Shown here: positions 9,232-19,759 of the stretch, in pieces
How the letters are laid out: each line of letters begins with the position of its first letter
Numbering within the stretch: the first letter of the stretch is position 1
Assembly: GCF_014203395.1 (NCBI RefSeq)
Contig: NZ_JACHIW010000001.1
Span: 992,001 to 1,056,000, forward strand
DNA from: Saccharopolyspora phatthalungensis
Lineage (GTDB): Bacteria; Actinomycetota; Actinomycetes; Mycobacteriales; Pseudonocardiaceae
Direction: 5' to 3'
DNA: 64,000 nucleotides
Program-made: the position numbers and the translations under genes
Notes under the pieces: model-generated
The model's database searches: none
What the model was told of the DNA's origin: nothing
Seen by the model: the letters and a program-made list of their open reading frames with translations, nothing else

Positions 9232-10251
9232 CTACCAGGAATCGGTTTGCACGAGCCCGAGGACGGCTTGCGCGACCATTCGTGGCCGCTCCATCTGGGC
9301 AACATGGCCCGTTCGTGGCAACACGAGGAGGCGGCCGCGCGGCAGCAGCATTGCGGTGCGTGGCGCCTTGCGGACCGTAACCACCCGATCGGCGCTCCCC
9401 CACACGACCAGGGAGGGGGCGACGACTTCGGGCAACCGGTGCCACAGCGAACGCGTCGGCGGCGCGAGCCAAGAGCGCACCAGCTCCGCGGTGGTCCGCC
9501 CGAGCGCCGGCCCGGACCACGGCATCAGGGCGCGCTCCTCGAACTCCGCGATCGCCTCGGCAAGCCGGTGCGGCGGTACTGCGTCGGGGTCGGCGAAGCA
9601 CAACCGCAGCAGTTGCGTGGCCCGGTCGGCGGGCGAGACCGCCGCCAGCTGCCGCCGGGTGCGGGCGCCGAGGACCGGCACCATGGCCAGCGCGATCCGC
9701 GGGTCGGAGAGCCGTCGCGGGTTCAGCCGGAGATCCGGCATCGCCGGCGAGATCAACGTCAGCGACGCGATCAAATCCGGGCGCAACACCGCCACCTCGA
9801 CGGCCACTGCGGCGCCGAAGGAATTCCCGGACAAGTGCACCGGCCCGGCGTCGAGCCGCTCCAGCAACCCGATTACCACCTCGGCATTCGCCTGGCGGGT
9901 GAAGCCGAACCCGAGCGGCGGTTCGGAGCGGCCGAAACCCGGCAGGTCCAGGGCGATGCTGCGCAGCCGCCCGGCGAGCAGCCCGGCCAGATCGGTCCAG
10001 TTCGTCGACGAACCGGCAAGCCCGTGCAGGTGCACCGCGGTCGGCGCGTTCACTGACGGCCCCGGCGTCTCCCGCAGGTGCAGTCGCATCGGCCCCCAGT
10101 GGGTCGGGAGCTCGACGTGCCGACCGGGCGGCGGCTTCGCGGTGAGGTCGACCGCCGGAACGCCATCGGCTACCAACGGCACCCTCGTGAGGTCACGTCG
10201 GCGCAACTGAGCTCCTTGGCGCGGCGGAGCGGCAGACGTTGTCGTGGTCAC
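9232..10251 (-). CDS. alpha/beta-fold hydrolase
   Basis: The 339-residue protein has an HG oxyanion segment (VHLHGLAGSS), a nucleophile elbow SGNSFGAA, a likely acid in VVWGSADRVV and a C-terminal histidine in PRTGHVAQME. These give a complete Ser-Asp-His triad. No signal peptide or lid family is obvious, so the substrate is unknown. It is transcribed divergently from the TetR gene 128 bases away, which may control it. The GTG at 10251 gives MTTTTSAAPP; initiation closer to the conserved region is possible. Confidence 0.85.
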   Translation of the reverse strand: MTTTTSAAPPRQGAQLRRRDLTRVPLVADGVPAVDLTAKPPPGRHVELPTHWGPMRLHLRETPGPSVNAPTAVHLHGLAGSSTNWTDLAGLLAGRLRSIALDLPGFGRSEPPLGFGFTRQANAEVVIGLLERLDAGPVHLSGNSFGAAVAVEVAVLRPDLIASLTLISPAMPDLRLNPRRLSDPRIALAMVPVLGARTRRQLAAVSPADRATQLLRLCFADPDAVPPHRLAEAIAEFEERALMPWSGPALGRTTAELVRSWLAPPTRSLWHRLPEVVAPSLVVWGSADRVVTVRKAPRTAMLLPRGRLLVLPRTGHVAQMERPRMVAQAVLGLVQTDSW

Positions 10252-10379
10252 ACCTACAGCATGGCGGGTCCGGGCCAGCCCGGATTTCGCTACCTGCCTC
10301 TACCGGCGAGTAGAGTCAGGCTCCACTGGGGGCTGGAAGGCCGCCGGGTGTGAGTGGAAGGAATCGGGTGGAGGCGAGG

Positions 10380-11000
10380 ATGACCGAGACCGCGCAGTCG
10401 AGCAGAGGCGTCCGGTTGCCCCGCGACGCACGCCGGGCCCAGCTGCTCGAGGCGGCTCAGTACGTTTTCGTGCACAACGGCTACCACGCGGCCGCGATGG
10501 ACGACATCGCCGAGCGCGCGGGCGTCAGCAAGCCGGTCCTCTACCAGCACTTCCCGGGCAAGTTGGAGCTCTACCTCGCGCTGCTGGAAACGCACGGCAA
10601 CGAGCTAGTGCGCCGCGTCCGCAAGGCCATCGAGTCCACCTCGGACAACAAGCTGCGGGTGCGGGCCGCGGTCGGTGCGCTGTACGAGTTCGTGGCCGGC
10701 GGCGGGCAAGCGTTCCGGCTGGTCTTCGAATCCGACCTGCGTGGCGAACCGGCCGTGGAGAAGGCCGTGGAGGGCGCCCTGTCCGGGTGCATCGACGCGA
10801 TCACCGAGGCCGTGACGGCGGATGCCGGGCTGGACGCGGAGCGTGCGCGGCTGCTGGCTGTCGGCCTGGTCGGTCTCAGCCAGGTGACCGCGCGCTACTG
10901 GCTGGACGCGCGGGAGACCATCTCCCGCGACGAAGCGGTGACCCTGATGTCCACCCTGGCTTGGAAGGGCCTCGCGGGCTTCCCCCTGCAGAACCCCTGA
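10380..11000 (+). CDS. TetR family transcriptional regulator
   Basis: This 206-residue regulator has an N-terminal helix-turn-helix (ARRAQLLEAAQYVFVHNGYH, then MDDIAERAGVSKPVLYQHFP) and a helical ligand domain without a clear subfamily signature. It lies divergent from the alpha/beta hydrolase and convergent with DUF3107, the same trio order as Rv3207c-Rv3208-Rv3208A of M. tuberculosis from memory. ATG 10380 is preferred because GGAGGCGAGG lies directly upstream. A GTG at 10350 would add ten residues. Confidence 0.9.
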   Translation: MTETAQSSRGVRLPRDARRAQLLEAAQYVFVHNGYHAAAMDDIAERAGVSKPVLYQHFPGKLELYLALLETHGNELVRRVRKAIESTSDNKLRVRAAVGALYEFVAGGGQAFRLVFESDLRGEPAVEKAVEGALSGCIDAITEAVTADAGLDAERARLLAVGLVGLSQVTARYWLDARETISRDEAVTLMSTLAWKGLAGFPLQNP

Positions 11001-11198
11001 CCATAGTCCGCGTGCGGCAGACTGGCGGCGCACGACTCGGTCGACGAGTTCGCCACCCGGCGCAAGACAGATGTGCTGTTGCGCACACCGTCGGGCGAAG
11101 CGACTGGCACGCTGTCCGATCTGGATCCCTGGGGCTGCTACCGGATCATCGGCACCGGCCGCTCCCGGTTCCGGTGCCGACCGGACTCCAATGAGCAA

Positions 11199-11225
11199 GG
11201 GCACCCTGACAGGATCAGGGTGCCC
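11199..11225. terminator. bidirectional terminator hairpin between TetR and DUF3107 genes
   Basis: Perfect 11-bp arms GGGCACCCTGA (11199-11209) and its complement (11215-11225) enclose a 5-base loop between the converging 3' ends of two genes. The position and strength fit a shared terminator. Confidence 0.75.
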
Positions 11226-11238
11226 CGCGGTTCGATGG

Positions 11239-11466
11239 TCAGCTCACGCCGAACCCGACGCGCGGCAGCGCCGCCGGGCCGATCTCGACGTAGGCGACCT
11301 TGGTGGACGGGACGATGATGCGACGCCCCTTCTCATCGGTCAGCGCCAGCACGCCGTCAGCGTTCTTCAGCGCGTCGGCGACCAGCGACTCGACCTCTTC
11401 CTGGGACTGTCCGCTGACGACCGTCAATTCGCGCGGGCTGTCCACGACGCCGATCTTGACCTCCAC
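11239..11466 (-). CDS. DUF3107 family protein
   Basis: This 75-residue protein (VEVKIGVVDSPRELTV... ALTDEKGRRIIVP...VGFGVS) matches the small actinobacterial DUF3107 family (Rv3208A/TB9.4, from memory). It is predicted soluble and its function is unknown. The central segment SQEEVESLVADAL and the ending GRRIIVPSTKVAYVEIG look like a compact alpha/beta fold. The GTG at 11466 follows CGGAGG with good spacing. The longer frame upstream is not conserved-looking. Confidence 0.9.
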   Translation of the reverse strand: MEVKIGVVDSPRELTVVSGQSQEEVESLVADALKNADGVLALTDEKGRRIIVPSTKVAYVEIGPAALPRVGFGVS

Positions 11467-11568
11467 GCCGAACCTCCGTTGAGCACTCGTAATCCAATGG
11501 GGATGTGGCAAGGCTATCCCAGCTCCAGCCGGGACTCGTGAGCGAATCAACGCTCCCGAGCGCCGCAC

Positions 11569-12255
11569 TCAGCCCAGGCCGAGCCGCGCCATTCGCTTGG
11601 TGTGGTTGTTCTGCAACCGGCGGAACATCGCCGCTATTCCAGTGAGGTCACCGGAGCCCTTGATGATCAGCTCCGCCAGCGCGTCCCGCTCGGCGACCAC
11701 CCGCTGCGCCTGCGTCATGGCCTCGCCCAGCAACCGCCGCCCCCACAGGGTCAGCTTGTCGCGCAGCTTGCGGTCCGACTCGCAAGCGGCCTGTACTTCG
11801 CGCTCGGCGAACGCCGAATGGCCGGTGTCGGCGAGCACAGTCAGCACCAGATCCCGTGTGGTCGGGTCCAGCCACTCGGCCACCTCGCGGTAGAAATCGG
11901 CCGCCAGGCCGTCTCCGACGTATGCCTTGACCAGTGATTCCAGCCATGAATGCGGCGCGGTGGACTCGTTGAACGCCTCGAACGGCGCGGCGAACGGCTG
12001 CATCACCTCGTCGATCGCCACCCCCCTGCCAGCCAGGTGGTCCTCCAGCTGCCGGTAGTGGCCGATCTCCGCGGCGGCCATGCTGGCCAGCGCCGCACGG
12101 CCGGTCAGCGTGGGTGCGGTGCGCGCGTCCTCGGCAAGACGATCGAAGGCCGACAGCTCTCCGTAGGCCAGCGCCGCGAGCAGATCCACGACGCCTTCCT
12201 CGTAACGCTCGTCACTTTCCACGGGCAACGTCACGCGCTGGTCAGCGTCATTCAT
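11569..12255 (-). CDS. ferritin-like four-helix protein
   Basis: The 228-residue product is nearly all helical and has the spaced Glu/His pattern of ferritin-like diiron proteins: [28 protein letters not shown], then [12 protein letters not shown]. Its counterpart next to the RhlE-like helicase in mycobacteria is annotated as a ferritin-like or tRNA hydroxylase-like protein. Whether it binds iron or is enzymatic is unproven. The ATG at 12255 is in [16 protein letters not shown]; the longer upstream frame is rejected because its composition is arginine-rich and non-conserved. It is divergent from the DEAD-box gene. Confidence 0.85.
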   Translation of the reverse strand: MNDADQRVTLPVESDERYEEGVVDLLAALAYGELSAFDRLAEDARTAPTLTGRAALASMAAAEIGHYRQLEDHLAGRGVAIDEVMQPFAAPFEAFNESTAPHSWLESLVKAYVGDGLAADFYREVAEWLDPTTRDLVLTVLADTGHSAFAEREVQAACESDRKLRDKLTLWGRRLLGEAMTQAQRVVAERDALAELIIKGSGDLTGIAAMFRRLQNNHTKRMARLGLG

Positions 12256-12763
12256 GGCTGCGAGCCTAACCGGCGGCACGCCCGAGTTATACGCACCACG
12301 GCGAGAACGGCCGCCGAACAGGTATCCTCGGCCCTCGGAGGAGCATCGGCGTCCGGCGGCGCGGTCGGCGACCCGGTCGTACACCGTGGGGCTGGCTCCC
12401 CGAACGTCACGATCCGGGCGACTCGCGCCCGAGCGGGACGGCCCCCGGACCACTGCCGACGCGAAGGCGGCCCGAGCGAACCGCTCGTCGGCTTTGGCGC
12501 GCATGCGACGCCGAGAGGAACGAACCAACAGCGGATCAAGCCGCTGAGCGAACAAGGGCGCGCACCATCACGTCGGTGACCACGAGCACTGCGAGCGGCT
12601 GTCAACAGCGAGCAACCGCCGTGCCGGGAGGACGTCGCCACGGATCGGCCCGAACCGAGACGCGTGCGCGCAGGTACCGAGAGAGGCGATCATTCTGACG
12701 TTCACCAACAACCAGGCCCCCGACGGCCTCGAAGATCACAGCGGGGGCGGTAGCCCCGAGACG
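12256..12763. other. 508-base divergent intergenic region
   Basis: No convincing gene is seen between the ferritin-like gene and the DEAD-box helicase. It must hold both promoters. In frame with the helicase, codons without a standard start continue upstream to about 12697 (ACGTTCACCAAC...). Long leaders are common for DEAD-box cold-shock genes, but no strong hairpin was found by eye. Confidence 0.5.
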
Positions 12764-14392
<1,629 letters not shown>

Positions 14393-14503
14393 CGTCGGTC
14401 GAAGGCCGAGACCCGTGAGCCCGTGGAGTCGGAGCGCTCCGGACAGCTCGCGGGTCGAGTTCTAAGCTCGGCCCAGGAACAGCCGAGCGATCTAGGAGTG
14501 ACT

Positions 14504-15745
14504 GTGGTCCGGCCGGAGCGGCGCACGAGAACCGACCTCGTCGTGGTGGCGCTGATCGTCGTGGCTGTTCTGGTCGGCATCGCCGTGTTCTGGTTCAACA
14601 GCGATGTACGCGCCACCGTCTCCGAACCGGCCGCGCAGCCGATCCCGGAACCGCCCGCCGCTGGCGGCGTTCCCCCGACGCTGACCGAGGCTTGGCGCGC
14701 CACCAGCACGGCCACTGCGGTCCCGGTGGTGGCCGGGCCAGCGGTGGTCACCGGGTCCGGCAATGAAGTACTGGGGCACGACCCGCTGACCGGCCAGGTC
14801 GCCTGGCGCTACGCCCGCGACATTCCACTGTGCACGATCGGCGCCGGGTGGGGCCGCGCGATCGCCGTCTACCGCAAGTCGGAGAACTGCAGCGAGGTCA
14901 CCTCGCTGCGCGGACCGACCGGAGTGCGCGGGCCGCAGCGCAATTCCGATGCCGAGTTCGGCACCCAACTGCTCTCCGACGGCACCTACGTGACCGCCAC
15001 CGGCCATCGGTCTTTCGAGTCCTGGCGCTCCGACCTGGTGCGTACCCAGCAGTTCGGCATGCCGCCCGCGGTGAAGAACCCGGGCAACAACCTGAAGCGC
15101 CCGGAGTGCACCTACTCCTCGATCGCCGTGGGCTACGAGCGGGTCGGGGCGGTCGAGCTCTGCCCGAAGGAGCAGGGCCGGATCACGGTAGTGAAGGCCC
15201 GCCCCGAGGACGACGAGAAGCCGGAAGAGGTCTTCAGCGTCGGCCTCGGCAGCACGGCCGCCGGGGTCATCGCGGTCACCGACGAGCACGTCGCGGTGGC
15301 TCTCCGGGATCGCTCAGAGGTCGTGGTGTTCAACAATTCCGGTACCGTCGTGGCCACCTTCCCGGTGCGCTTCGGCACTCCCGATCTGCGGGCGAACGTG
15401 CAGGTCGAGTCGACCACCAAGGGCCGCCTGACGTACTGGCACACCGGCACCGACACGATCGCCCTGAACCCGGCGACCCTCACGCCGCTGTGGACGTTGC
15501 CGGACACTCTCGGCCCGGGTGTCGATTTCGGCGGAAAGGTGCTGGTACCGGTGCCCGGTGGCATCGCGGTCCTGGACCCGGCCACCGGGAACCGTGAACG
15601 AGTGATCCCGGTGGACCGGGCCACCGGGAACCGTGAACGAGTGATCCCGGTGGACCGGGCCGGCTACCCCGGTCCGGTCCAGCTCAACGCGGTGGGCCAG
15701 ACGGTCCTGGAACAACGCGGCGACACCCTGGTCGCCCTGCGCTGA
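14504..15745 (+). CDS. single-pass membrane protein with PQQ-type beta-propeller
   Basis: The ~413-residue protein has an N-terminal membrane helix (VVVALIVVAVLVGIAVFWF) and an extracytoplasmic domain with propeller-blade repeats such as GNEVLGHDPLTGQVAWRYA, GGIAVLDPATGNRERVIPV and GDTLVALR. This type resembles Rv3212 downstream of the RhlE gene in mycobacteria. The function is unknown, possibly envelope scaffolding. GTG 14504 follows AGGAG by five bases; GTG 14498 is also possible. A perfect 39-base tandem duplication near the 3' end repeats 13 residues. Confidence 0.82.
   Translation: MVRPERRTRTDLVVVALIVVAVLVGIAVFWFNSDVRATVSEPAAQPIPEPPAAGGVPPTLTEAWRATSTATAVPVVAGPAVVTGSGNEVLGHDPLTGQVAWRYARDIPLCTIGAGWGRAIAVYRKSENCSEVTSLRGPTGVRGPQRNSDAEFGTQLLSDGTYVTATGHRSFESWRSDLVRTQQFGMPPAVKNPGNNLKRPECTYSSIAVGYERVGAVELCPKEQGRITVVKARPEDDEKPEEVFSVGLGSTAAGVIAVTDEHVAVALRDRSEVVVFNNSGTVVATFPVRFGTPDLRANVQVESTTKGRLTYWHTGTDTIALNPATLTPLWTLPDTLGPGVDFGGKVLVPVPGGIAVLDPATGNRERVIPVDRATGNRERVIPVDRAGYPGPVQLNAVGQTVLEQRGDTLVALR
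15581..15658 (+). repeat. perfect 39-bp in-frame tandem duplication
   Basis: Units 15581-15619 and 15620-15658 are identical and encode ATGNRERVIPVDR twice in the last propeller blade of the preceding gene. Identity at every base points to a recent event or an assembly artefact. Confidence 0.95.
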
Positions 15746-15808
15746 GAACAATCGCTACCGGCAACAGCCGCTTCACGATAACGGGCTGCACGGCGCAGGA
15801 CACCGCGG

Positions 15809-16204
15809 TCAGGCCCACCACCAGTACCAAAGCGAGCCGAACACGACCGCGAACACACCGAGGACCGCCAGGCCGCCCGGCAAGTCGCGGCGACGGTCTG
15901 CGATCGCTTGCAGCGCCAAGGCCACCAAGGCCACCACCAGATGGGCGATCACCGCCGTCGGCCCGGGGCCTTGCTGCCCCCGGCTCGTCGCCCAGAGCTG
16001 CACCACCACGAGCGCAAGCGCGAGCAGCAGGGAACCGGTCGCCAACGCACCGGTGAGGGCCCGGACCGCGGATCCGGCTCGGCTGGTCGGCTTCGGCCGG
16101 CGCAGCGTGTGCCGGCGGCGCGGCAGCTGTGGCGGAATTCCGCCGGACTCCGACCGCGGCCGCGCGCGGGGCGGCGGCACTTGTGGCGAAGCGGATGTGC
16201 GCAT
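15809..16204 (-). CDS. hypothetical membrane protein with three or four helices
   Basis: I do not recognise the family. The 131-residue product has a basic, proline-rich N-terminus (about 55 residues, many Arg) followed by ALTGALATGSLLLALALVVV, AVIAHLVVALVALALQAIAD and GGLAVLGVFAVVFGSLWYWW as membrane segments. ATG 16204 is chosen because GGAGG sits eight bases upstream. An ATG at 16225 is also possible. It starts 27 bases past the nuclease gene stop and probably shares its transcript. Confidence 0.65.
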   Translation of the reverse strand: MRTSASPQVPPPRARPRSESGGIPPQLPRRRHTLRRPKPTSRAGSAVRALTGALATGSLLLALALVVVQLWATSRGQQGPGPTAVIAHLVVALVALALQAIADRRRDLPGGLAVLGVFAVVFGSLWYWWWA

Positions 16205-16230
16205 CGGCCAGTCCTCCGGTCGCATGCTCG

Positions 16231-17064
16231 TCAGTCCCCCAGCAGGGCCCACGGGGGCAGGCTAGGCGCAGCTCGCTTTCCCTCCAGGCAGTGCGCCCGA
16301 AAGTCACACCACGAGCAATGCCGCCCGGTAAGTGCAGGGAACGACGCGTCCGCGTCGGCCCCCATCTCCAACTCATCCGTTGCGGCCTGCAGCTCCGCTG
16401 CTAGTTGCTCGGCGCGATCCTGCAGGTCAGCCAGCGATTGCGGGCTGTGATCCCATCCAGCGACCGTTCCGGTCGGCAGGTGATGCAGCTCGACGCGCCG
16501 ACAAGGCTGACGCAGATTCCTGCGCACTGCCAACGCGTACAACCCAAGTGCCAGCGACTGCCGAGCGTCGTCGACGCGCAGTCCATGCCGCCCGGTCTTG
16601 TAGTCGACGACGACGAGTTCGCCGTGCCGTTCGTCGATCCGGTCCACCCGTCCCTCGGCGATGATCGACCCCATCGGCGCGGATACCCAACGCTCGACGG
16701 CCAGCGGCGCCATATCGGGCGCCAGCTGCTCGACGTAGGCGCCGACCCACTCCTGCGCCCGGCGCCGGTAGTCGTCGGCCTGCTCGGGGCTCGCGAACCC
16801 GTCGGTCTTCCAGTAGTCGCGGACCAGCGCGGCAGCGCGCTCCGAGGTGCGCTGATCTGCCCGCAGCTCGAAGTACGCCCGCAACGCGTTATGCACCACG
16901 GCCCCCAACGTGGCGTTCGCCCAAGCGCCGGAGCGCGTCGGCGTCGGCCGGTCCAGGTACGTCATGCGGTACTTCCGGGGGCACTGCGCCCAAGTCGTGA
17001 GCTTGGCCGGCGTGACCCGCACCAGCTTGCTGGGAATACCTTCTAGATCGAGCTGCCCCTGCAC
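16231..17064 (-). CDS. RecB-family PD-(D/E)XK exonuclease with Fe-S cysteines
   Basis: This 277-residue stand-alone nuclease has GRVDRID followed by LVVVDYKTG, the D...DxK active site of the RecB/Cas4 family. Four cysteines sit where an iron-sulfur staple is expected: one in WAQCPRKYRM near the N-terminus and three in CSWCDFRAHC at the C-terminus. Stand-alone actinobacterial members such as Rv2119 have this layout. It probably processes single-stranded ends in repair. No cas genes are present, so a Cas4 call is not supported. The GTG at 17064 gives VQGQLDLEG. Confidence 0.88.
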   Translation of the reverse strand: MQGQLDLEGIPSKLVRVTPAKLTTWAQCPRKYRMTYLDRPTPTRSGAWANATLGAVVHNALRAYFELRADQRTSERAAALVRDYWKTDGFASPEQADDYRRRAQEWVGAYVEQLAPDMAPLAVERWVSAPMGSIIAEGRVDRIDERHGELVVVDYKTGRHGLRVDDARQSLALGLYALAVRRNLRQPCRRVELHHLPTGTVAGWDHSPQSLADLQDRAEQLAAELQAATDELEMGADADASFPALTGRHCSWCDFRAHCLEGKRAAPSLPPWALLGD

Positions 17065-17112
17065 AGCTCCCACACTACGCAGCTTCCCCGCTACGCAGGC
17101 CAAGCGCCCCGA

Positions 17113-17985
17113 TCAGCTGATGACCTTGCTGCCACTGCACCGCTCGATCAAGCGATCCAGCGAGTCGGGCGGAGTGGTCTCCTGACCGATCCTGATCGTC
17201 TTGTTGGTGCCGTGGTAGTCGCTGCTGCCGGTGGGGATCAGGTCCAGTTCGGCGGCCAAGCCGCGCAGCCGCGCCCGGGTATCCGGGTCGTGGTCGGGGT
17301 GGTCGATCTCGATGCCGCTCAGCCCGTGCTCGGCGAGTTCGGCGACGACGTCGGCGGTCACCACCGGGCCACGCGCGGTCGCGAACGGATGCGCCAGCAC
17401 GGTCGCCCCGCCGGCGTCGGCGATCATGTCGATCGCGCGGTGCACCGGTGTGTCGGTACGCGGCAAGTAGTAACGGCCGCTGCCGCCGAGATACTCGGCG
17501 AACGCCTCATCGACGCTGGCCACCGTCCCCGCCTTGACCAGCGCCCGGGCCAAGTGCGGACGACCGCCGGGCGAGTCGGGCGGCAGCCCCGCCATGATCT
17601 CGTCCGGATCGACCGGGAACCCGTCCTCAGCCATGTGCCGGGCCATCCCGTACAGCCGCTCCCGGCGCTCGGCACGCAGTCGCGCCTGCTCCCGCACGAG
17701 CGCCGCCGAGTTCGGGTCGAAGAGGTAGGCCAGCAGGTGCACGGTGATGCTCTGACCGGTGGCATCCAGGCACGAGCAGGACAGCTCCGCGCCCGGCACC
17801 AGCAGGAGCCGACCGGGCTCGGACAGATCGCGCACGGCCCGCTCGGCCGCCGCCCATCCCGCGGTCGTGTCGTGGTCGGTGAGCGCGATCGCGTCCAAGC
17901 CGGCAGCGACCGCGGTCGCCACCAGCTCAGCCGGCGTGTCGGTCCCATCGGACTCGGTGGAATGCGTGTGCAGGTCGATTCGCAC
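17113..17985 (-). CDS. PHP-domain phosphoesterase
   Basis: This ~290-residue protein has the PHP metal-binding motifs IDLHTHST, ALTDHDTT, VPGAELSC, VLAHPFA and GSSDYHG in the order seen in the YciV/RnAseAM-like group. Members hydrolyse 3',5'-nucleoside bisphosphates or short RNA 5' ends, and the exact substrate here is not determined. GTG 17985 (VRIDLHTHS) places the first metal motif at the N-terminus as usual. It lies upstream of the RecB-like gene on the same strand with a 48-base gap. Confidence 0.9.
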   Translation of the reverse strand: MRIDLHTHSTESDGTDTPAELVATAVAAGLDAIALTDHDTTAGWAAAERAVRDLSEPGRLLLVPGAELSCSCLDATGQSITVHLLAYLFDPNSAALVREQARLRAERRERLYGMARHMAEDGFPVDPDEIMAGLPPDSPGGRPHLARALVKAGTVASVDEAFAEYLGGSGRYYLPRTDTPVHRAIDMIADAGGATVLAHPFATARGPVVTADVVAELAEHGLSGIEIDHPDHDPDTRARLRGLAAELDLIPTGSSDYHGTNKTIRIGQETTPPDSLDRLIERCSGSKVIS

Positions 17986-18075
17986 AACCACCAGTGTGAC
18001 CGATGGGCCGGGGCCGGGCCGAACCAACACCCGAGCGGCTAGCCGGACAGACCGCTGCTGGCTTGTCCGACCTGA

Positions 18076-18648
18076 TCAGAGCTTTGCGGCCTTCCGCTTG
18101 CCCACTGCGGCGCGGCGCGCCTTGAGCATCGAGAAGCGGTCCTGCTGCTGCCCCTTCTTGTCCCCGAAGACGAGCCCCGAGATCGCGTCCTCGACCTCGG
18201 TCGGGTTCGGCACGTACTCGATGCGGTTGAGCGCCTGGATCTGCCCAGCCGACTCGACCACGAGCGTGCCGTACCCGAAGATGCGGCCCATCATCGAGCG
18301 CGCGAACGTCAGGTCGGTGACCTTGGTGATCGGCATCATCGCCACGTTGGTGGTGAAGATGCCGGAGGTGATCAGGAAGCGCTTGTCGGTGACCACGACG
18401 CGTTCCACGTACCAGTCCAAGACCTGGTACGCGAAGCGGATCAGGATGATCAACCCCGCGTACCAGAGGACGTTCTGGACCACCCACCCACTGCCCGAGG
18501 GCACCAGGTAGGACACCATCACCAGACCCACCAGCAAGCCGACCGCCTCGAAGAGGTCCCACACCAGGGTCGCCCAGTGCCGCCGGACGCGGATCACCCG
18601 GCGTTCGGTGTCCAGCAGGTACTCGTCGGGATCCCTAGGAGCGAACAC
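18076..18648 (-). CDS. PH (bPH2) domain membrane protein
   Basis: The 190-residue protein has an N-terminal segment DPDEYLLDTERRVIRVRRHW, two membrane helices (FEAVGLLVGLVMVSYLV and VLWYAGLIILIRFAYQVL), then a bacterial PH domain with VVTDKRFLITSG and MPITKVTDLTF. The tail is basic. Such proteins are common in actinobacteria; their function is unknown, perhaps membrane organisation. GTG 18648 follows GGGAGGCGGG at good spacing; the open frame further upstream lacks family features. Confidence 0.88.
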   Translation of the reverse strand: MFAPRDPDEYLLDTERRVIRVRRHWATLVWDLFEAVGLLVGLVMVSYLVPSGSGWVVQNVLWYAGLIILIRFAYQVLDWYVERVVVTDKRFLITSGIFTTNVAMMPITKVTDLTFARSMMGRIFGYGTLVVESAGQIQALNRIEYVPNPTEVEDAISGLVFGDKKGQQQDRFSMLKARRAAVGKRKAAKL

Positions 18649-18674
18649 GGCACCCGCCTCCCGCGGCTCGCGCT

Positions 18675-18830
18675 TTACTGGAAGAGGTTCTGCATGAAGG
18701 TGATGACGGCCTCGGCTGCTCCCCGCAGACTGGCCAGGATGCCGTTGACGACATTGCTGGCCTGGTCTGGCGCGGAAAACAGGAAGAACAAGAGGAAAGC
18801 AACTCCGGCCCACGTGAGGATTTTCTTCAT
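18675..18830 (-). CDS. small single-helix membrane protein
   Basis: The 51-residue product has one hydrophobic helix (ILTWAGVAFLLFFLFSA) followed by an amphipathic stretch (NVVNGILASLRGAAEAVITF). It lies 26 bases upstream of the PH-domain gene and probably shares its operon, so it may be a partner. I recognise no named family. ATG 18830 is taken; a GTG two codons upstream is equally possible. Confidence 0.7.
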   Translation of the reverse strand: MKKILTWAGVAFLLFFLFSAPDQASNVVNGILASLRGAAEAVITFMQNLFQ

Positions 18831-18975
18831 GTTCACTGTGACGCACCCCGTCCGAAATGCCCTTGAGTAGCCCAGGCGCCTGCTGATCCGTTGTACCGCA
18901 CTCCGCCCCTTTACGGCAGCTTTGTACCGCACTTGGGTCAGTCGTTTCCGGGCGGGCCCGGATCAACTACCCTCC

Positions 18976-19410
18976 GTGTTGGTGATCGTATCCGAGAATC
19001 CCGTGATCCGCTGCGTCGGCGCGATAATTCACGACCCACGCGGACGGTTGTTGCTGGTCAAACGCGCACATCAACCCGGTAAAGGGAAGTGGTCGCTACC
19101 GGGTGGACGAGTGGAACCCGGCGAGACCGACCATTCGGCGGTACAACGCGAGGTGCGCGAAGAAACCGGACTCTCCGTCACGGTCGGCGCACTCGTCGGC
19201 CGCGTCTTCCGCCCGGCGCCGCACGGCACCTACGAGATTCTGGATTACTCCTGCCGGAGTAGCGGTGCGGAACTTTTCCCTGGTGACGACGCCGCGGATG
19301 CGATCTGGGCGGATCCTGCGACTTTCGCCACACTGGAACGCAATGGGGCGTTGACCGAAGGGTTGTCCGAGGCCTTGAGGTCGTGGGATTGTTTACCCCG
19401 CAACGAGTGA
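18976..19410 (+). CDS. NUDIX hydrolase
   Basis: This ~144-residue protein has a complete Nudix box (GGRVEPGETDHSAVQ then REVREETGL), preceded by VGAIIHDPRGRLLLVKR. It would hydrolyse a nucleoside diphosphate linked to another moiety, and the MutT-like size suggests an oxidised nucleotide or NAD-type substrate without specificity evidence. GTG 18976, TTG 18979 and GTG 18982 cluster at the start, so the exact residue is open. It is divergent from the PH-domain gene pair. Confidence 0.88.
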   Translation: MLVIVSENPVIRCVGAIIHDPRGRLLLVKRAHQPGKGKWSLPGGRVEPGETDHSAVQREVREETGLSVTVGALVGRVFRPAPHGTYEILDYSCRSSGAELFPGDDAADAIWADPATFATLERNGALTEGLSEALRSWDCLPRNE

Positions 19411-19687
19411 GGGTCGATAGGCGACCCGGCATATCCGGTCAAGCCTCGGTCAAGTCCGGGTCGACAACGCGATCCGGGCGGGTCGACAACGACGGTTCGA
19501 GCCGAACACGAATCCGGATGCGATTCGCCCAACCTGCCCAATTCACCCATTTCATGCACGGTCGTTCCGCAGGTTGTGACGTTGAATGCGAGCCGTTGCC
19601 AATGGCCCACTCGGACGGAGTATCGTGTTCGGTTGGCTGACTCAGGGACCACCGCATCGGTGGATGGCCTTCGGGAGGTGAGGGATC
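19411..19687 (+). other. spacer and 5' part of corA leader region
   Basis: No gene is recognised. It contains two copies of CGGGTCGACAACG around 19460-19490 and a short hairpin CCACCG-CAT-CGGTGG just before the uORF ribosome site. The corA promoter probably lies here. Confidence 0.4.
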
Positions 19688-19759
19688 GTGGACAGCAGTG
19701 CCGATAGCGCGCTTCCGTGCAGTACCAACCGCATCCCCACCGGGAGGGTCGGCCGCTAG
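19688..19759 (+). CDS. candidate leader peptide (uORF) upstream of corA
   Basis: A 23-codon frame starts with GTG at 19688, six bases after GGAGGTGA, which is the best ribosome site in the area. It encodes VDSSADSALPCSTNRIPTGR and three more residues, and ends with TAG at 19757-19759. That stop lies in the apical loop of the long hairpin described separately. Prolines at positions 10 and 17 recall leader peptides of enterobacterial magnesium transporter genes, but similarity is only in layout. Translation is inferred, not shown. Confidence 0.45.
   Translation: MDSSADSALPCSTNRIPTGRVGR

Noticed and set aside
16231..17064. Cas4 or CRISPR-linked nuclease
   Set aside because: No cas genes or repeat array in the window; stand-alone actinobacterial RecB-like nucleases have the same domain.
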